Notes under the pieces: model-generated
Database searches by the model: none
What the model was told of the DNA's origin: nothing
What the model saw: the letters and a program-made list of their open reading frames with translations, nothing else
NCBI GenBank assembly: GCA_038373885.1
Contig: JAWZYV010016944.1
Coordinates: 1,178,001-1,242,000 of the forward strand
From: Cheiracanthium punctorium
Lineage: Eukaryota; Arthropoda; Arachnida; Araneae; Cheiracanthiidae
Direction of reading: 5' to 3'
DNA: 64,000 nucleotides
Position numbers and translations under genes: made by a program
Shown here: positions 34,890 to 46,861 of the stretch, in pieces
Layout of the letters: each line of letters starts with the position of its first letter
Position numbering within the stretch: the first letter of the stretch is position 1

Positions 34890-36486
34890 GAAGTGAAACC
34901 TTTTTGTAGTGTTTTCGGAATTCCAGTACAATTGAAAGAGACAGTATTGCCGACGTATTCTGATTTAATGAGCATTTCTTAATCACGAAAAATGGTGTAC
35001 TATGGAAGCAGGGGAACAAGAAGGATCCTTCAGTAAAATAGATCATCGAAATTGTTTCTTTGGACGTTGAAAAAATTTGGAAGAAAGCCTCCTTGCCTGA
35101 GCTAAGTCACCAAGAAGTAATTCTACTTATTAAAAATTATAATGAAAAGATACGATCACAACTTAATTCTACACAAGTAACGCAGTCTTTGTCTCCATAT
35201 ACTTCTTGGAAGAAAGGACAAAACTATAATGCAAGAAAAGAAGAGAAGCTCGTTAGATACGACTGTAGCTGTAGAAGAGCATATTGTTATGTTGTCAGAA
35301 CCTGGTTCTGTGTACATAGGGCATGTGATTCTGGAGTCAGGCTCTAGTGCTGATATTACTTGCAGCATCATCAACTTCGTTACACAGAAAGAGATTACAC
35401 TTTCGGATCTTGTTGCCGTTGGGTGCGATGGAACGAAAGCCAACGTTGGGAAGAAAAATGGCGTAGTTAGACGGCTTGAAATCTTTGTCGGCCATAAATT
35501 GCACTGGTTTTTATGCTTATTGCATACTAATGAACTGCCTCTTCGCCACCTTTTCCATAAGATTGAAGGAAAAACATCTGGGCCACACCAGTTTTTTGGA
35601 ACAACAGGAAAATCTCTGGAAACGCACGAAACCCTTACTGTGACAAAATTTGTTTCTATTCCTGTTGCTCTGCCTGAAATTAATAAAAAAGACCTCAGTA
35701 CAGAAAAAAAAGCACCTCTTCGATATTAGCAGTATTCTCGGGATAGTGCCATCCAGATTTGGCAAACAGAAGTCCAGGAAGGATGTCTCCTTCATGCTGG
35801 TTCACTACAGCGAACAGAATACTGCGCCTGTACGTATCGACTGCCGAGCGAACAAAATGCTTCAAACTCCTAGTAGACTATGTGATGAAAGTATACGTGC
35901 CATCCTGGTTTGAAATAAAGAAAATCCTAGGAGCTACTCATAGAGCGTGGAATGATGAAATGAAGTTCATTCTTGCCGGAAGATTTTAAGTCAATCGTTC
36001 ATGAAGTTAGTTATTCAGAGGAACTCTTATTCTGCTCATTCTGAAAATATATGCTGTTGGCAATGCTGTTTGATGAACGATCAGATATTCGAGAACTTGG
36101 CCTAAGAAGAATATTGAAAGTAATAAAAACTGAATGGGAGGGACAAAATACGTCAATTTGATCTTTCAAATATAAATTTCGAAGCAGAGGAGTATTTTCA
36201 GATGATTCACTGGGACAATCCTTTGGAACCACCAGCTACCATGAACCTCAGTGACGAAGACGTAGCAAGTATGATCAGAAACGGTTCAGAATTTGAAATA
36301 GAGAAGCTCCCTTGCCCTTCTCAAGCAGTAGAAAGGCGTGTAAGACTACTAACGCAAGCATCATTGCTAACATGTGCAGCAAAAGCCAGAGATGGATACA
36401 TTCGTTGTGGAATCAAATCACGAAAGGAACTACCAAAGTTCATTATTTTGCCCGGCATGTTGACTCCAAAATTGAAGACTGGTTAA
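34890..36486 (+). pseudogene. Decayed transposon-borne protein gene
   Basis: Several frames on the plus strand read as one broken protein. Pieces are at 35060-35347 (EKIWKKASLPELSHQEV), 35229-35729 (DLVAVGCDGTKANVGKK, LHWFLCLLHTNELPLRHLF), 35759-35989 (KLLVDYVMKVYVPSWFEIK) and 36202-36486 (LPCPSQAVERRVRLLTQAS, ELPKF). From memory, this combination belongs to an uncharacterised protein family common in arthropod genomes and probably spread by transposons; I cannot name its fold with confidence. At least four frame changes separate the pieces. The flanking TIRs (32646 and 37013) suggest it was the element's own protein. Confidence 0.6.
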
Positions 36487-37018
36487 AATAAAGTGTTTTA
36501 TTATTCAATAATACTCGAAAGGTAAATTTGGTATCATTTCCTTTTCTGTATTAGTGTGCTTTCTAAATATTAATTGTCTTTAAAAATGAAATAATATGTA
36601 AATATTTAATAACTATATATTCAAAATATACCCCAAAACTTATGACGCTCGGTTGCAAGTTAGTGACTTTTTTTTCTTCTTTCTTTCTTTCTTTCTTTTT
36701 TTTTTTTTTTTTTTTTTTTTTTGTTAACGGCAATAAAACATTGCCGTACTGTTTCTTTTTAGTAGTTAGAACTTTTTTTGAGCCAGAAAATAAAGTTATT
36801 TTAAACATTAAAATTAAATTTTAAAAAATTGATTTTTTGGCTTTTTACGTTAGCATTCCTTTCTTTGAGCCCAGTGTGGAACCTGAAGACAATCAGTGAA
36901 TGGACTAGAATTTTTTTCCTGTGACTTTTTTGCCATACAGCACCATTTGTTGAGTCAGGCAATATTAAAATAAAAAAAAAATTTTGGGGGGGCATTTTCA
37001 CTCCACCCTAATGTATAT

Positions 37019-37224
37019 CCTCCAAAAAAAGTATTCCAGTAAGAGAAAAATTTCCTACGTTGGTTCCGTGTATTCAGTATTATTTGTCATAGAATATGAA
37101 TTGGGCTATGTATAAATATGACTTTCCATATTTCTGTCAAGTTGTGCGTTTTTCAAAAACTCAATTATTATTCGCAAATTTAAAAAAGGAAATTTATCTC
37201 TTACTCGAATACTTTTTTTGGAGG
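37019..37224. mobile_element. Short TIR element (MITE-like)
   Basis: Inverted ends cctccaaaaaaagtattcc and cgaatactttttttggagg, body about 206 bp, beginning only a few bases after the end of the 4.4-kb element. Confidence 0.65.
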
Positions 37225-37302
37225 GTTTAAGTCTATTCAGAACTGTAAAAAAAAACTTAAAGAATCGTTTTAACAGTGGAAACAAAAAAGGTCCACATAT
37301 GT

Positions 37303-38691
37303 CCCAGACAGCACATAAGCTAAAATGATGCTTGAAATTTCCTTGAATTTGACGTATTAATGCAAGCTTCGCTTTAGCTTGATTTTAGCTTTCAAAGTGC
37401 ACAGTGATGGCGCCATCTGTGAAAGAGAATGGACATTAATTGTCTAGCGTCCTCAAATTTGCTGAAAGTTCGTAAAAGATGTGTTTTATTTTATTACCAG
37501 TGCCATATTACCGGCAGGGCAAACGGGGCAACTGCCCAGGGCCTACAGATTTTACGGCGCAAAAATCTTACATCTTACACTTTTGTAGTTTTAAAATAAA
37601 ATTACAAAGGATAAAAAAAAAAAATTCAGAAGTTAAATAATTTTTTTTTATTATAAAGTATGAACAATGGAAATAATTCAAATTTACATTTGTATAAATT
37701 AATTTAAACTTATTTTTAATTCTTCGAAATGCTCTATATCGATATAGCATACCAATATGTAGGAAAATAACTAACCACATTTGTAAAGAGAATTTTTAGC
37801 GTTAAAAAATAGCAAAATTTTTCAATTATTTGTTATTTTAAGAAATATTTACAAAAATGACTAAAGTGTTTGTATTCCATACATGTTAGCAACTGTGATA
37901 TAGCATTTCGAAGTAACGTTTAACTATCTGTTTCTTTGATTTCAGATTGCTTAACCCAAAATTTGTGTTAAGTAAGTAAACCCATTCTATATTTCCAAAT
38001 ATGGAAATTCTTCAAAATAAAATACAATTATACTACGAAATTGATTTCAAAATGAGTCGTTTGTCTCGATTTTGGCCAGCAGTATTGCTCATGAGTGTTG
38101 CGGTACTGAAAGTTTTAAAACGTGTACTGCTCTTAAGTTTATATTATGTTTATTTCCCTATTAATAGAGTCTCTAAATCACACATAACATTATTTTAATT
38201 TTGATGCATCCCATGGAAAAATAAAAGAAACAAATAACACATCGCCCACTTATCAATCTGGCGAGAAAACGGCGTGATAAGTCACTTCAAACTATAGTCA
38301 TATCTGCGTGAAGCTTAGTAGCTGAACGGATAGCGAGCTCCACTCCCAACCGAAAGGTCCCGGGTTCTTTTCCAGCCACGAACACTTGATGGAAACAGAT
38401 TAAATTAAATTGAAATTTCAGCGTAGAGGGGGAAAATGCGTGGCAAAGTAAAATATGTGGGGCGAGTTCGGCGCCCCGTGTATTTAGGAAAATTTTTAAG
38501 CTTGAAATGTCAAGCTTGATTCAAGCTTGAAATGTCATGCTTAATGCAAGCTGGGCAAGTGTAAACTAGAGTACTTGATTCAAGCTTGCATTAAGCTTAC
38601 ACGCTTGAAATTTTCAAGCTTAATTCAAGCTTATTGACTTGATAAATCAAGATTGCTGCAAGTTTGATGCAAGTTTGCTGTGCTGTATGGG
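37303..38691 (+). mobile_element. TIR element with AAGCTTG arrays, copy 2
   Basis: The reverse complement of 28434-29827 along its length, with the same terminal CCCAGACAGCACA, the same palindrome clusters and the same tRNA-like segment (near 38325-38400). No convincing duplication is seen at its edges. Confidence 0.75.
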
Positions 38692-38699
38692 GTAGACCT

Positions 38700-39800
38700 C
38701 TGGAACGAAGAGGATAAACATAGCAAAATTATGCTGCACATTACTTCCCAGCAAAGTATTAAAAGAAGGTCAAATAATACACCAATGGATTACAACAAAA
38801 TAGTGCTTTAACAATTTCGAACAATGGTATAAACAAATATAACCTAAAGAAATATATATAAGAGTCGCATACAATGGCCTCAAGAAAGTCATTCAATTGG
38901 ATGAAACAATGCCCAAGAATGGTCTCAACTCAAATAATGTACCATAAGAATGTGTTACAACAAAATTATCATATAAAAATGCCAAATATTTTTTTAAACA
39001 AGCATAATAATAAGTTACCAAGAAATCTGTATAGAGAATTTCAAAGAACTCTCTAAATAAAGCCAAACAATGAGATCAAACAATGCCCAAGAATGAACTC
39101 AAACAAAGTTAAACAGTATGCCAGAACAAAATGTTACAACAAAATAGTGATCTAACAACACCAAACATTCGTCTAAACAAACATACATAACCTAAGAAAT
39201 GTAAATAATTATCTCAAACAGTAGCCTAATGAACAAACAATGCGATAAATCATAGCCCATAATGCATTTAATCTAAGTCAAACAGTATACCATAACAATG
39301 TGTTCCAACAAAGCAGTGATATATGAGGGGTTCACAACCATTGTGGACCAAGTCCTTTTTTTTTTTTTTTAAATGGGGGGTAATTCGTGTTGTGGGTAAT
39401 CTAAAAACATGTTCTATTCACTGCTATGATGAAACAAGTGATTAATAGATTTTTCCTCCCAGAGATGGCATTTATTACTAGGCAGTATAATGCCACGACA
39501 TTATAATGTCCAACTTCGAACTTTCATTTTATAAATTTAGTTTGGATGGACTTCGTTCACGACGGTTGTGTTCCCCCCTCATATGAATCCCAAATATTCG
39601 TCTAAGAAAACAAGAATAACCTAAGAAAACTACATAAGAATCTCAAATAATGATCTAAAAAAAGTCTAACAGTGAAATGACATAATGCCCAAGAATGAAC
39701 TAAAGGCCAAACAAGGTGTCATAATAATGTGTTACAACAAAATAGAGATATATATCAATTCCAAGCATTCGTCTAGTATAGTATTTTAGAAATGTTAATT
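38700..39800. repeat. Degenerate ~195-bp tandem array
   Basis: The phrases aacaatgcccaagaatg, gtgttacaacaaaatagtga and aaacattcgtctaaacaaa recur about five times with spacing near 190-200 bp. No coding signal; the 60-codon ORF at 38874 is part of the repeat. Confidence 0.7.
39324..39581. mobile_element. 258-bp TIR element inside the tandem array
   Basis: Ends tgaggggttcacaaccat and its imperfect inverse ending ccccctca, flanked by TA. It interrupts a unit of the ~195-bp array, so it arrived after the array. Confidence 0.65.
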
Positions 39801-41004
39801 AATTTAAAACAGAACTAGACGACCTGCGCTCTGCTTGATAATGCTCACCAACCTATGTGAATTGCTTTGAGATTCTCTAGGAATCATTAATTGATTCAAA
39901 CTAGGAAACCGGTAAGAGAAAACAAAAATGTGAACCGAATTGAAGAGGTAAAGCTGGTGCTGTCATCTATCTTGAGTATACGTAACCTCTTCCACGGTTT
40001 CTGGCTCCTGCAAATAGATTCGAGCGTTGCGCCGTACAGCTTTGCATCAGCGGCTTTATAACTTTAACTAATAGCAAAAAGTTTAGTTTGGAAAATTGAA
40101 ATTTAACAGAGTAATTCATAACTAGAGAAAAAATAATGCATTTATTATTAAATTAAGATATAAATTAAGATTTTATCTTTTTTTTTCAAATATTATTTTC
40201 TAAAAGTTTGAGTGTTTTTATTTATCTGTTTATTATAAGTAAATGCTAGTAATTTCTTGAGCATTTGCTAAGGTTTGATTATTACATAGAAATACATTTT
40301 CAAATTCATATATTTTAATATATATTAATTATTTGGAAATCCTCCCCTTCCCATTCAAAAATCTTATTCATTCAAAAATTATCTTCTAGTAGTCCGATTG
40401 CTTTTTTTTTCCAATAGAAAATTGGTTAATAACTCTTTGGACTTTTTTTTTTTTTTTGCTGGCAAACACTGACGCAAAGCTCAGGACGTGCAACTTGCCG
40501 CGCGGTCGGGGAGGGAAATCGCCTGTTCCTAATTCCACAAATACTCTGAGGTTGTCGGAGGTACTATCGTCGCGCTGTCTAGTGGTGGTAACAAGATTTA
40601 ACACCGAAACTCAAACGTAAATAACCAAAATAAACACAAACCCACGTGAACGAGTGGTTCCTTTGTCACCACCACATAGCGCAGCTGTTCCACTTACTGC
40701 AAATCCCAGAAGTAATTACAGTACAATTTCGGGTGTTATCCTAATGCATCATTCCAGTCCAATTGGTATTAGTCCATGATGGAAAAAATAATTTTATAAA
40801 AAGTGATATTTTTACAAGGTTTGATAAATTACACACATAAGTTCATTTTCAAAATCCATAAAAATTCAATAATTTATAATTCTTCAAATTAATTCAAAGA
40901 AAAGTTTCCAAAAATATCCTAAAACAAGATTTCATCGTATTTTCTCATTAATATTACCGAAATTACAAGTTAAAAAAATGTGCAGCAATCGAGTCAGATT
41001 TAAA
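39801..41004. other. Gene-free spacer
   Basis: Mostly AT-rich. A GC-richer patch at 40470-40620 contains a 72-codon minus frame with a poly-lysine stretch and no recognisable domain. Confidence 0.45.
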
Positions 41005-41195
41005 AGTCACGAAAACGGTCAGTGTGACGTCACTTTATAAAGTCACAAGAGTGAACAGTCACATTGGGATTTCACAAAAACGTCACTTGATGACTAGTCA
41101 CAAGAAAGGCTCACAGTGACCGATTTTCGAAGTCACATGACTTACCAGTCACAATGTGACTATTTAGTGACACAAGGTGACCACTGTGAAACATC
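41005..41195. repeat. Cluster of GTCAC/GTGAC motifs
   Basis: About a dozen copies of GTCAC or its complement lie within 190 bp, in both orientations (for example gtgacgtcac at 41033, and acagtcacaatgtgac near 41146). No matching partner end was found nearby. Confidence 0.75.
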
Positions 41196-42006
41196 TGTAT
41201 TATTAGGGAATATATGGGAATGGTACTCGTTTTACTCAGTATTTAACACGTCGCAAGTGATGATTCTGTTGATCTGAGACTATTATTTTTAAACGTTATT
41301 ATATATCCTTGTCAGAAATGAAAATAATAAAATGTTCATTATAATTTATATGAAGAACAACTTATTTCCAAATGCATTTATAGTATTACAGCACTATAAT
41401 AAAGTGTGACCAATAATTTTTTATATCAAAGTTGATAGTAAGAAACTCCACCTTTGCATAGTATGTCCTTTCCTATTTTAACAGAGAATATAAACATGCA
41501 ACAACAAAAAAAAAAAAAAAAAAAATGTGTATCTCAAAACTCCTTATGAGTGTCAGACATTATTACGTTATCTCGCAAACTGTACTTACAAGCTACACCA
41601 AACAAGTCTTTACGAAATAGGTAAAACGGATAGGCTGCAAGCAAATAAAATTTTTCTCGTGTTAGTTTTCATCATGTACCCGAAACAACAAAGTTGCTGG
41701 AGGAAAAAACGCTCTATACAGTTTCAGATTTTATCAATGGCGTCCCCGTAGAAACTGAAAATCAGTATTTTTGACAAGTTCCTGAATTTTATCTAACGTT
41801 TCGATCGGCGGAAAATAAGCTAAATTATTATACTTTTAATCATGCAGTGCAATGGTCCCCAACCCTCGGTCCGTGGAGGCCACCTGAGGAACATTAAATT
41901 ACTAATTATTTCCATTCTATTTGCTGTGGTGTATTCCTTTCGGATTTCTACTTTGTTTTGTTTGTGCTAATTTATATCTTTGAAATAGAAGAAATCTTGT
42001 AACTGC
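41196..42006. other. Gene-free spacer with a hAT end fragment
   Basis: Contains a poly-A run near 41506-41525 and, at about 41845-41890, a single end resembling cagtg..tccccaaccctcggtccg. That is like the termini of the element at 44786; I see no partner end. Confidence 0.45.
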
Positions 42007-43328
42007 AGGGCAATCAAAAAGTCCGTAAAAACTTTTAAAAATTCATTAAAAATCACCAAATAATGATAGAAAATTGCGGTTTGCACAAATAGGTTTAGAA
42101 GGTCATGGGATTTTTTTTTATGTCAAGAAAGATTGTCGTTCCTATTGTTGCCGATAGGTGACGCTGACATGCACAATTGGAAGTAAGTTTCCAATTAAAA
42201 AAAAAAAAAAAAATCCGAAATCTCTCTAATCCTTTCCATGAAAACTGCAATTTTGTATCATGATTTGTTCTTTTTAAATAAATATTTGAAGTTTTCACGA
42301 GCTGGGTGCGTCAAAGTTTTAAAATTCGTTAAAAAAGAACAAAAGACGATACAAAATTGCAGTGAAAAGGATTAGAGAAATTTCGGGTTATATTTTTATT
42401 GGAAATTTGCTTCCAATTGCACGTGTCAACGCCACCTATCGTAACATTTGGAACTACAAACTTTCTTGACATTAAAAAAAAAATCTCATCACTATGAAGC
42501 GGTTGAGATGAAGTTAAATTTATTATTAAATAACTTCGGCGTGATCGTAATTAGTAGAAGTACAAAGCATCGCAATACACAGGAACGGAGTAATTTATGA
42601 GACAAAAAATTACTTTAAATGTTTTTATTATAAAGCAAAGGAATTATTAATTAACTATTAATACATATTGGTGGCGGTGGCTGGCGGCCAGGTAAGAGGC
42701 AATAATTAACGTACTTCTAGATCAGTATCCAAAGTCCCCGAGAAAATGCAAATTGCCCAAGAGGCCAAATTGGAGATACTCGAACAACATATCCGTTTAG
42801 GACTGGCGCTATTGTCCAGTAGCGGTATCAAATAGAGAGAATTTTAAAAACCAAACGCGCCAAAAGGATGAAACAAAAAATGTAACAACAAAAATGTAAC
42901 CCGAAATGAAAGCCAATGTTATTTATTTGATTTGTTACCTTATATGGTCATAAACAAACTATCGAAAATGAAATGCTCTTAATCAGAAGAAAACGCAAAG
43001 CAATGTATATAACGGACATGAAAACGTTGGGCAGAGAAGTTATTTTTAGAGCAAGACTGACGCTTTTAGTTAAATAAAATTAATGTTACAACAGGCACAC
43101 CGAAAATCTCTTAAAACAGAAGCAACAGGGAATAATTTTGATATTAAAAAATGCTGAAATATATTAAATTAAGAATAGTAAACCCAAACACAAATTAATT
43201 AAAAATGTGTGATGAAACTGCATCACAATCACCCCCAAATCTATTTGTGCAAACCGCAATTTTCTATCATTATTTGTTCCTTTTTTAATGAATTTTTAAA
43301 GTATTTACGGACTTTTGTGTCACCCCGT
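42007..43328. mobile_element. Mariner-like TIR element with long inverted ends
   Basis: About 85-bp inverted termini begin gggcaatcaaaaagtccgt and end acggacttttgtgtcacccc. They share the internal stretch taatgatagaaaattgcggt. The body has no intact transposase and includes the foldback at 42100-42500. Confidence 0.68.
42100..42500. repeat. Foldback (about 170-bp arms)
   Basis: The left arm from tgtcaagaaag (42120) to tgttcttttta (about 42285) is mirrored by the right arm from aaaaaagaacaaaa (about 42329) to ctttcttgaca (about 42470). The loop is short and the arms are imperfect. Confidence 0.75.
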
Positions 43329-43597
43329 ATTTTAAATAACTTTATTGTTCATTAAACATTCAAGATTATGAATTAAAATTGCAGTCTATTAAATCCCGCT
43401 GCCATGTCTGACTACCTATTTGTCTGAAACGGAGTTTTCTGCAGTGACAGCAACCAAAACAAAACAACTGAATAAGTTGGAAATAAGCAAAACACTTCGA
43501 GTGTCATTTTCTCCTATTACCCCCCAAGATGGAATCAAATCGCTGCAAAGAAACAAGCTCAGGGCTCTCATTAAACTAGCTTCTAGTGATTAGTTAA

Positions 43598-44417
43598 CAC
43601 TTTGCCGTCCGCATGCCTCGTAAAATTTTTTTCGCTTGGCGCCGGGTTTCGGTGGCCGCAAAGGTTTTCGTGCAATAGACTAGTTTCTGACCTTCTGTCA
43701 TGGACTTGGATACAGAAGGCGTTCCATCGGCAATGCATGTTCCTTCCGCAAAAACGGACCTAACGCCAATTCGGTCGATAGATGGCGCTGTTCTTCCATC
43801 TGGCAGGCCTTTGCATAGTATTTCTTTGAAAGAATTTGCGTTTTTATTTTTAAATTGGTAGTTTAATTTATTTTTCAATTTGAAATGTCCTTTTCCAGCG
43901 TATTGAGTATGTAGTGTGCATTTAGGCAGCGTGAAAATTTATATTCACTAAGACAGTTAGTGTCAAGCTATCATTAATATATATTTAGTAATTTGTGCTA
44001 ATACCTCTGATGATGAATAAATTTTCCACATCAGTAGTAAAAATAATTATTTTTTCTAGAAAATATGTACAATACCAGACCTAAGTCCAGAAAATATGTA
44101 ACAAATTACTAACAGAACTCCACAGATACCAGCATTCAGTGGAATTAGTTGCACTTATTAAAGCCAGATGGCAGCATAAGACTTATATATCAGTCATTGG
44201 TGAATTCAGCTTGGCCCATTTTCACAGCATTGTGTTTGGCCTCCTTGTAGACCTCCGTGCTTTCTGGTTTTTCGCCTTGGAAATCTGTTGGGAAAACGTG
44301 AGAAACTGGTCTAGTGATCAAATAAATTGAAAATACTCGTACACCACTGTGGTTTTGCCGGCCGTTTAGCGATACTTTACGTGCAACACCACTGTGGTGT
44401 CGCCGGCCGGCAAAGGG
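43598..44417. mobile_element. piggyBac-like non-autonomous element
   Basis: Bounded by TTAA at 43594-43597 and 44418-44421. Ends cactttgccgtccg and cggccggcaaaggg form inverted repeats, and there is a subterminal repeat accactgtggt...gccggcc near 44343 and 44390. The 94-codon minus frame inside has no transposase motifs. Confidence 0.72.
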
Positions 44418-44785
44418 TTAAATCACTTTATATTAACCTTTCGTGCTTTTTCACCTTCTCAAAAAAAAAAAATTCGCATATAAGCGAAACTTCCTATTTT
44501 GGCTTTGCGGCTATTTAATTAGTTTTTAAAAAACATCCTATAGAAATATGAAAAATGGTAATTAAGCATAATCGTATTCCTATCTATTATTTTGGCCAGT
44601 CACCAAATCGTCACGCTATCTGGTGGAAAGGGCAACTTGGGGAGTATTCGTATACTCACGAATTGGTGCCACGAGTTGTCCTGCAAAAACGGGGAAAATT
44701 GAAGCAGGTTTAATTAGTGGCCATAGTTTCTGTCGACTTTAAGAATGACTTCGGTTTTTTTTTTTTTCAGTTTCGTTGTCTAGAT

Positions 44786-45529
44786 CAGTGCTCCCCCAAC
44801 CTTTTTTCGCCGCGGACCGGTCAGCGTTTGATAATTTTACCGCGGTCCGCTGAGGGTGGGGTTGGACGACGACGTCGATTGGTTATTTTAGATTATTTTG
44901 ATTTAATAATTTTAATTTAATTGTTTTCAAACATGTTTTCAAATAAAACACAGTTACATAAAAAAAAATGAATATTAAGTGATTTAACATTTTAACTCAC
45001 TTGAACGCTATATCAATGAGAACCCTAAATTTTATGGCTGCAATTTTATTTCTTAATCTTGAAGTGTTTAATAAACAATAAACTAGTTTAAAATTCCTCA
45101 CCATGGCATAGTGGTTATGTCACTGGAAATGGTAGACGAGCGAAGGTCCCAGGTTCGAGTCCAATCGAGCACACACGTCGACCTAACCGTTCGGAATTTT
45201 CCGTGGTTTTCTGCGAAATTTAGTGTTAATACGGGTTAGGTCACCATAGAAAGACCCCCACGGAGGGCATCCCCCTCGTGGTGTCCTACTGACGAGGATT
45301 AATAAGCGGGTTTCGAGCCAAGCACACAAATCCAATATACGAGTTCACAATAGTTTAAAATAGTTACAAGATTTCTTCTTACAAAGCACAAACCAGACAA
45401 AGTCGTACAAAACCGAAATAAATACACTACAGTAAATAAAATTAAAATAAATTAATGTTCCTTGGGGAGCCCTGTACCACTTGATCCACGGACCGGTACT
45501 TGTTGCGGCCCAGGTGTTGGGGATTGCTG
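44786..45529. mobile_element. hAT-type non-autonomous element carrying a SINE
   Basis: Ends cagtgctcccccaacc and gtgttggggattgctg with a perfect 8-bp duplication gtctagat (44778-44785 and 45530-45537). GC-rich inverted segments (cgcggaccggtc; gaccggtact) lie inside. A SINE splits it at 45095. Confidence 0.88.
45095..45350 (+). mobile_element. tRNA-derived SINE with target duplication
   Basis: 256 bp flanked by the 11-bp direct repeat tagtttaaaat (45084-45094 and 45351-45361). The head has A box tagtggttatg and B box ggttcgagtcc. The body includes ttttccgtggttttctgcg and gaaagacccccacgg, also seen in the split SINE at 51591/57412. Confidence 0.9.
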
Positions 45530-45579
45530 GTCTAGATGATGCGTTTGTTTATTCCTAAACGTCGTCGTTCTCATTGGGT

Positions 45580-46861
45580 GCATTCGTAAACGACAAACTC
45601 GCTGCACGAGTTTTCGTAAGAAAACTGGAATGCGTGTATTTAGTGCTGTCAGTGGTTAACAACAGTTTCTTTTGACTTTACTAACAACTTCAGTTTATTT
45701 AATTTCATCGCCTAGGAGGCGTGTTTGTTTACAATTCGCGAAATCGTTAATTTTGCTGAGGAGACTTTTTAGTACATACTCAATATAAAATCAAAAAGAT
45801 TTAAAAAAAAAAGAATGGCCATAATTGAAGTGCACTGATCAAAATTTAGAAATTTCAACTTCATTTTTTCAAAAGTATTTAGCAAGAGAAGCTCAAATTT
45901 CGCTAATAACGGTTTAAATCAACTTCAATCTCAACACTAAAACATGCATTTTTGAATTTACTAAAATGAAAAATACAAGAATATGATTACCTTAGAAAAA
46001 TTATGTACCTTCGTAGCAGTTTCTAACGTATGCCTGAATTTCCTCCTCGAAAAAATAATATTTGCAGCTACAGTAAACGTAAAATACTTTTCATAACATT
46101 CTTTTCCATAACAACGGACGCCATTTCTCAGGCCCGAACTGGCTCTCTTGGGGTCCCTCGGCTAGAGATATAAAAGGGGCCTCTTCAGGAGCCGATTTGT
46201 CGATTTGGGAGTCCTGGGCAAAAGCTTCATTGGGGGGCCCCACTCTTTCGAAAACTTTTTCAAAATTTACAATTTTTTTAAGAACAATTTCGGGGCCCGG
46301 GCGCTTGCCCCGAATGCCCCCCCGGAAATGAGGCCCTGCCTCTTACTGAGGAATTTAGAGGAAATAGAATATAAGAATATGTAATATTTAAAAATTAGGC
46401 TTACGCGCGTAAAATTCACATTTAACTATTTTAAAGATTTGGGGGGTCCCTGAGTTATCGGGAGCCCCCTTGCGTCGCGGGGTTTCTGGGATCCTCCGCT
46501 GCGTCACTGCGTAAGATTGCTGGAAAATAAATAATCAAATTACTGTTATTATAAAGTTGTATATCCACTTTTGAATGCCTCGCCTGGGCCCCCTTGGGCC
46601 GGGGGCCCTCGGCGATCGCCGACCAGCCGACCTGGCCAGTCCGGGCCTGCCATTTCTAAACAAAAACAACGCGCAGAAAGTAATCTTCTCAACAAACTCC
46701 ATGAACCTAATCCGCTCTCAGTTTACTTCGTTTGAAACTAATTGCACTCAGTTTTGTATACGAACGCTCTAGTTCTTAAACTGAATGCACTCAGTTTCCT
46801 TTACGAAACCTTGAATAGAAACTCGTTTCACGAGTGCAATTCGTTTGGCGTTTACGAATGC
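45580..46861. mobile_element. Possible TIR element enclosing a hAT MITE
   Basis: gcattcgtaaacgacaaac at 45580 is mirrored by gtttggcgtttacgaatgc ending at 46861, with further imperfect complementarity inward (ctgcacgagt / cgagtgca). No target duplication found. A third gtttacgaatgcg lies near 49993. Confidence 0.45.
46129..46649. mobile_element. 521-bp hAT-type non-autonomous element
   Basis: Ends caggcccgaactggc and gccagtccgggcctg with a perfect 8-bp duplication ccatttct (46121-46128 and 46650-46657). GC-rich near both ends. Confidence 0.92.

Larger units (their letters stand above)
32646..37013 (+). mobile_element. 4.4-kb TIR DNA transposon with a decayed gene
   Basis: Termini cattagggtggagcgaaaa and the inverse ttttcactccaccctaatg ending at 37013 are flanked by TA. 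Inside are a MITE (32959-33124), a Tc1 transposon (33209-34712) and a broken ORF set (34890-36486). Without the insertions it would be about 2.7 kb. The superfamily is not identified. Confidence 0.7.

Noticed and set aside
40386..40604. 72-codon minus-strand ORF in a GC-richer patch
   Set aside because: It contains a homopolymer-derived lysine run, has no domain and no splice or promoter support.
43594..43878. 94-codon minus-strand ORF as a piggyBac transposase remnant
   Set aside because: No transposase motif; the frame runs into the terminal inverted repeat.
45095..45180. Possible functional tRNA gene
   Set aside because: A and B boxes are present, but there is no complete cloverleaf, and the segment is the head of a 256-bp repeat with an 11-bp target duplication.
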